Shown here: positions 60,890 through 64,000 of the stretch, in pieces
How positions within the stretch are numbered: the first letter of the stretch is position 1
Layout of the letters: every line of letters begins with the position of its first letter
From: Anaerotignum neopropionicum
GTDB taxonomy: Bacteria > Bacillota > Clostridia > Lachnospirales > Anaerotignaceae
Direction of reading: 5' to 3'
DNA: 64,000 bases
Assembly (NCBI RefSeq): GCF_001571775.1
Contig: NZ_LRVM01000001.1
Location: 248,001 to 312,000, forward strand
Notes under the pieces: model-generated
What the model saw: only the letters and a program-made list of their open reading frames with translations
The model's database searches: none
Told to the model about the DNA's origin: nothing
Position numbers and translations under genes: made by a program

Positions 60890-61100
60890 CAAGGCATCTT
60901 TTTATGGAGGATAACCTCATTTCCAAAACAAAAAATATAGCATAATTTCATGATTAAGGAAGCATGGTTCAACGATTTCCAAGACGTATTTTTAGCTTGG
61001 GAGAGGGGAAAATGCTTCTTTTTTTTTGAAATCAAATTGCCATTGGAATAAAATTCATTTTTTTTGCTTATATTTAGGGTAATAGGAAGGAGGCAAGCGG
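60890..61100. other. Gap, no gene seen
   Basis: About 210 bases, A/T-rich, no frame with a ribosome site and no strong hairpin. Confidence 0.4.
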
Positions 61101-61340
61101 ATGAACAAAAGGAAACAAAATAAATACAGTATGCTTACGGAAGGAGAAAAATTACTCCTTGCCATTCAGGAAATTCAGACAAGGCTCATCTGCGCCAGAC
61201 AAGGCTTTGAAGCGGCGACAGATGAGGCTTTGGTTGACAGCTATATTTTCGAAATTACTGCTTTGCAAAAAAAATACGACTTTTTTTTAAAAACGGCAAA
61301 GGAAATGGGGTTGACAATGCCTTTCCGAAAGATAGGCTGA
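61101..61340 (+). CDS. DUF2508 family protein (YaaL-like)
   Basis: A 79-residue helical protein with EKLLLAIQEIQTRLICARQG and DSYIFEITALQKKYDFFLKT, the DUF2508 pattern. In many Firmicutes it lies between recR and bofA, and here bofA follows after 25 bases. Function unknown. GGAGG before the ATG. A standard recR-dnaX neighbourhood is missing from this window, so the pair has been moved or the rest is elsewhere. Confidence 0.85.
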   Translation: MNKRKQNKYSMLTEGEKLLLAIQEIQTRLICARQGFEAATDEALVDSYIFEITALQKKYDFFLKTAKEMGLTMPFRKIG

Positions 61341-61365
61341 AAAAACGCAAGAGGGGGAAGAAAAA

Positions 61366-61608
61366 ATGACAAAAGTGTTAGCAATTATGATTATTAGCTG
61401 TCTGCTTATTTTAGCATTGGCCACATTGGCAAAGCCATTAAGGCTTGTACTTCGCTTTATACTTTCTGCTGCACTTGGGGGAGCCTGCCTTTGGCTTTGC
61501 AATCGGTTTGGATTACAGGTAGGGGTGAACCCTGCAACACTATGTACAGTGGGGCTTTTGGGGGCACCTGGCTTTGTGGGATTACTTTTTTTAAGTTTTT
61601 TTCTATAA
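61366..61608 (+). CDS. bofA: Pro-sigma-K processing inhibitor BofA family protein
   Basis: An 80-residue protein, mostly hydrophobic, with two membrane segments (AIMIISCLLILALATLAKPL and the segment around FLGAPGFVGLLFLSFFL-like C-terminus). GVNPATLCTVGLLGAPGFVG is the family core. BofA holds the SpoIVFB protease inactive during sporulation in B. subtilis; it is a mark of a spore-forming lineage. GGGGGAAG before the ATG at 61366. It follows DUF2508, its usual neighbour. Confidence 0.85.
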   Translation: MTKVLAIMIISCLLILALATLAKPLRLVLRFILSAALGGACLWLCNRFGLQVGVNPATLCTVGLLGAPGFVGLLFLSFFL

Positions 61609-61623
61609 ATCAACTGTTATTGT

Positions 61624-61652
61624 TTGACAATTGAATTAAAATGTGCTATATT
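61624..61652 (+). promoter_or_regulatory. Promoter of the rhomboid gene
   Basis: TTGACA at 61624-61629 and TATATT at 61647-61652 with a 17-base spacer, 172 bases before the rhomboid start. Confidence 0.85.
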
Positions 61653-61656
61653 CGTT

Positions 61657-61689
61657 TGTGGATAATATTGTGGATAATGCTGTGGATAA
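61657..61689. promoter_or_regulatory. Three tandem perfect DnaA boxes at the predicted start site
   Basis: TGTGGATAA at 61657-61665, 61669-61677 and 61681-61689, same orientation, exactly 12 bp apart. The first begins 5 bases after the -10 element, so the array covers the transcription start. See findings. Confidence 0.9.
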
Positions 61690-61785
61690 TCAAATCTTCC
61701 CTGTGTACAAATCTTGGTTATTTACAAATTTTTGCAATTAAAATCCTTAAAACGATAGGATTTAACCCCATTTCTTATCTAAGAG

Positions 61786-61813
61786 AAACTCACTGCGCTG
61801 CAGTGAGTTTTTT
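61786..61813 (+). terminator. Leader terminator before the rhomboid gene
   Basis: Perfect 11-bp stem AAACTCACTGC (61786-61796) and GCAGTGAGTTT (61800-61810), 3-base loop, then TTT. It stands between the promoter and the gene: attenuator or end of a short RNA of about 155 bases. Upstream another small stem AAATCCT/AGGATTT lies at 61741-61763. Confidence 0.8.
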
Positions 61814-61835
61814 CATAAAAAAGTAGGTGAAAATT

Positions 61836-62849
61836 GTGGATAACTTAATTAATTTTATAGAAAAATTTCATGAGCAATTATTGGCCCACAGCTTTTTGCA
61901 AGTAAAGGATCCCAATGGGGATAAAATACCGGGAGTTTATATCCGTATGGAAAACCCTGTGTTATATATTTTAGGTGTGTTTGACAAAGAAACCCAGCAA
62001 AAAACAACGGCGCTTTTCACTGCCTATACCAAACAGATGTCGGCGGTATTGGAGGAGATGCGCTGTAATCATCTGATCGCCTTGGGAATACTATTGGCAG
62101 AGGAGGACGGGGATGAGCCCCCCCTGGTTTTTACAGATGCGCGGATTCATGGCGTAAACTGGCGTTATTCCCTGCAGGAAAATAAGGTTTTTGCCGGAGA
62201 AGGAGAGCCAAACCGCCTTTTTGGAATAGAACGCTTATTGTCCCTGGCTAGGGCGGGGGAGGCTGTGGAAACGCCCCTTACGCCTGTCATGAAAAGCGGA
62301 AAGCCGTGGGCATGCTTAACAATTTTTGTGGTGTGTGCGTTGCTCCTTGCAGTTACTATGTTTTCCGGAAACGGTGATGCCATAATACAGGTCTTTGGAA
62401 TTAGCCGAGGGGGCGTTTTGAAGGGGGAATATTACCGTTTTTTCACTTCAATGTTTTTACACAGCGGCCTGCTTCATTTGGCTTCAAACGGCATTTTCTT
62501 ATATTATTTTGGCGTTAAGGCGGAGTATATCTTTGGGAATTGGCGTTTTTTGGGTTTGTATTTGATTTCTGGTCTTTGTGGTGGAATTTGCAGCATACTG
62601 TTTCACGATGTGTTAGCCATAGGGGCGTCGGGGGCCATTTATGGCGTGTTGGGGGCAATGCTGGTGCTGACGAAGAAAAACGGTCCTCGATACACGGGGA
62701 TGAATTATGCCACTATGCTGCTTTTGGCCTTTACCTCCATAGGTTTTGGTTTTTTGGATATGGGCGTGGATAATTTTGCCCATATTGGTGGTTTTCTTAG
62801 TGGAATTCTGGTATTCTTAATTTATCGCAGATATGATAGTAAAAAATAA
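61836..62849 (+). CDS. Rhomboid-family intramembrane serine protease
   Basis: A 337-residue membrane protein. The first 165 or so residues are soluble, with a DUF-type domain often joined to clostridial rhomboids. From about residue 167 six membrane helices follow. The catalytic Ser is in GASGAIYGVLGAML near residue 270 and the His in NFAHIGGFLSGILVF near residue 315; MFLHSGLLHLASNGIFLYYF is the usual loop-1 sequence. It would cut membrane-anchored substrates. A GTG at 61827 opens the frame, but AGGTG stands at proper distance only for the GTG at 61836, which overlaps a perfect DnaA box (61835-61843). Confidence 0.92.
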   Translation: MDNLINFIEKFHEQLLAHSFLQVKDPNGDKIPGVYIRMENPVLYILGVFDKETQQKTTALFTAYTKQMSAVLEEMRCNHLIALGILLAEEDGDEPPLVFTDARIHGVNWRYSLQENKVFAGEGEPNRLFGIERLLSLARAGEAVETPLTPVMKSGKPWACLTIFVVCALLLAVTMFSGNGDAIIQVFGISRGGVLKGEYYRFFTSMFLHSGLLHLASNGIFLYYFGVKAEYIFGNWRFLGLYLISGLCGGICSILFHDVLAIGASGAIYGVLGAMLVLTKKNGPRYTGMNYATMLLLAFTSIGFGFLDMGVDNFAHIGGFLSGILVFLIYRRYDSKK

Positions 62850-63056
62850 GGAGTTATCCCCATGATTTCTGTGGATAATGTGGAAGTTATCCACCTCGAA
62901 ATTATACAACACAAGGTGCATAATACACGTTCCTTAAATTTCAATGAAATTTTAATGTGAAATTGTCGAAGTGAGAAATTTAACACAAGATATTGGGGTA
63001 TACATAAAAAGTTATCAACAGAAAACCTGTGGACAAGGTTGTTAAGTTGTGGATAA
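62850..63056. promoter_or_regulatory. DnaA-box cluster before the uracil-DNA glycosylase gene
   Basis: Perfect TTATCCACA-type boxes at 62870-62878 and 63048-63056; single-mismatch boxes at 62854-62862 (TTATCCCCA), 62887-62895 (TTATCCACC), 63012-63020 (TTATCAACA) and 63028-63036 (TGTGGACAA). Six in about 200 bases, with both orientations. Confidence 0.85.
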
Positions 63057-63084
63057 CTTTGTTTATAAAAGGAAGGAACAAAAA

Positions 63085-63666
63085 ATGAATAGGCAAGAGG
63101 AATTGCAAAAAAAAATCATTAAAAAATTTGAAAGTGCCGTCCTTGGCCAGAAACGATTGGTTTTTGGGGAAGGGGCGCAGGCACCCCAATTAATGATGAT
63201 TGGTGAGGCTCCCGGAGGGGAAGAGGAAAAATTAGGCAGGCCCTTTGTTGGAAAGGCGGGCAAAAATCTTTCCTCTTTTTTGGAAGTTATCGGTTTAAGG
63301 CGTGAAGAAATTTATATTTCCAATGTTGTAAAATTGCGTCCTACCAAGGAAAGTCCCAAAACGGGGAAAGCGGTAAATCGACCGCCTTCGGGGGAAGAAA
63401 TCGCTTTTTTTCTTCCTTTTTTAATGGAGGAAATACAGATCATTTCTCCAAAAGTGATTGTTACCCTAGGAAATGTTCCCTTAAAGGCGGTGTGGGGAGA
63501 GAAAAGCATAACCATTGGCGATGTTCATGGACGGCCGTATCCCTTGACGGAGGAGCGGTTTCTTTTTCCCTTATATCATCCGGCGGCAGTGATCTATAAT
63601 CGGGCTTTGGCGGAAACCTATCAGGAGGATTTGCAGAGCTTGAAAAAATTTTTATATGAACAATAA
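63085..63666 (+). CDS. Family 4 uracil-DNA glycosylase
   Basis: A 193-residue protein of the family 4 (thermostable-type) uracil-DNA glycosylases, which remove uracil from DNA and usually hold a 4Fe-4S cluster. Motif GEAPGGEEEKLGRPFVGKAG near residue 35 and the closing YHPAAVIYNRAL near residue 170 are the two active-site blocks; VTLGNVPLKAVWG is another. In cluster-holding members Cys residues lie near the N-terminus and middle; I see no such set here, so it may be a cluster-free form. ATG at 63085 behind AAAGGAAGG. Six DnaA boxes lie before it. Confidence 0.9.
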   Translation: MNRQEELQKKIIKKFESAVLGQKRLVFGEGAQAPQLMMIGEAPGGEEEKLGRPFVGKAGKNLSSFLEVIGLRREEIYISNVVKLRPTKESPKTGKAVNRPPSGEEIAFFLPFLMEEIQIISPKVIVTLGNVPLKAVWGEKSITIGDVHGRPYPLTEERFLFPLYHPAAVIYNRALAETYQEDLQSLKKFLYEQ

Positions 63667-63682
63667 AAAGGAGGAGCTATCT

Positions 63683-64000
63683 ATGGCAAAAACAGCAGTG
63701 ATCTTTCGTTCCGAATACGGCAGTACAAAAAGGTATGCAACCTATATTGGGGAAAAGTTGCAGGCAGATATTTTTACGACGGAAGAGGCAAAGGATATAT
63801 CATCCTATGAAACCATTGTTTTTGGCGGAGGAATTTATGCCAGCGGATTGAATGGGAGTGATTGGCTGAAGAAAAACCAAGAGGCGCTGTTGCATAAAAA
63901 ATTGATTCTTTTTACCTGTGGAATTTCCGATCCTCAGGATGAAAAAAATGTGGAAAACATTCTAAATGGAGTGAAAAAATCCCTTGGGGAGGAATTGATG
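63683..64000 (+). CDS. Flavodoxin-domain protein, N-terminal 106 residues (cut by window edge)
   Basis: Starts at the ATG at 63683 behind AAGGAGG and is open to the end of the window. The P-loop for FMN is IFRSEYGSTKRYATYIGEKL, followed by TIVFGGGIYASGLNGSDWLK and LILFTCGISDPQ. It belongs to the flavodoxin_5/HemG-like group (protoporphyrinogen oxidase-like or similar flavin electron carriers). The gene lies 16 bases after the uracil-DNA glycosylase and is likely cotranscribed. The rest is outside the window. Confidence 0.85.
   Translation, partial: MAKTAVIFRSEYGSTKRYATYIGEKLQADIFTTEEAKDISSYETIVFGGGIYASGLNGSDWLKKNQEALLHKKLILFTCGISDPQDEKNVENILNGVKKSLGEELM

Noticed and set aside
61718-61726. 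TTATTTACA as a fourth DnaA box in the rhomboid leader
   Set aside because: Two mismatches to TTATCCACA; not counted.

Overview
The window is a low-GC, Gram-positive-type chromosome segment spanning the replication origin of an anaerobic, spore-forming-lineage Clostridia bacterium. Lachnospirales-like is my best guess; no species can be named from sequence alone. Evidence: the classic order rnpA-yidD-yidC-jag-mnmE-mnmG-rsmG-noc on one side of dnaA and dnaN-yaaA-recF-gyrB-gyrA on the other; BofA and DUF2508 genes; a four-ferredoxin-type Fe-S locus; SLH-domain surface protein; AGGAGG-type ribosome binding sites throughout.

Layout. 1-5.1 kb (minus strand): 5' part of argS, a FadR-type regulator, a CapA-like lipoprotein, a small membrane protein and a GGDEF protein. 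5.1-14.5 kb (minus): gyrA, gyrB, recF, yaaA, dnaN, dnaA. 12.9-15.0 kb: a bipartite oriC with DnaA boxes on both sides of dnaA. 15.1-24.7 kb (plus): rpmH, rnpA, yidD, yidC, jag, mnmE, mnmG, a hypothetical gene, rsmG and noc/parB. Gene polarity switches at the origin as expected for leading-strand coding.

24.8-38.2 kb is accessory DNA. After an AraC/GyrI-type regulator there are scars of a serine recombinase and of a GHKL sensor kinase, then a 2204-residue GLUG/SLH surface protein whose 3' end is frameshifted, a MalT-like LuxR regulator and a two-repeat DUF2442-like protein. Matching scars show that a three-gene unit (LuxR regulator, DUF2442-like protein, surface protein) was tandemly duplicated, and each copy then lost what the other kept. 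38.2-48 kb: two hotdog thioesterases with an alpha/beta hydrolase, a tRNA-Thr/Tyr/fMet operon, a B3-like metallo-hydrolase, a VTC/DUF4956/Cthe_2159-type cluster and a two-component system. 48-52 kb: a truncated and a complete Crp/Fnr regulator, three Fe-S protein genes, a C_GCAxxG_C_C protein and a stalk-domain protein. 52-58 kb: a metallo-hydrolase and a MarR-adaptor-RND permease efflux operon. 58-64 kb: M20 amidohydrolase and dapH (lysine/diaminopimelate pathway), small proteins, bofA, a rhomboid protease, a family 4 uracil-DNA glycosylase and the start of a flavodoxin.

The two observations I rate highest outside the duplicated unit are (a) DnaA-box clusters about 47-48 kb from oriC, one lying on the predicted transcription start of a promoter and one in front of the uracil-DNA glycosylase gene, and (b) a dispersed family of mosaic palindromic repeats at seven places, one of which has rewritten the 3' end of mnmG. 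No CRISPR array, rRNA operon, intact prophage or intact insertion sequence was seen.
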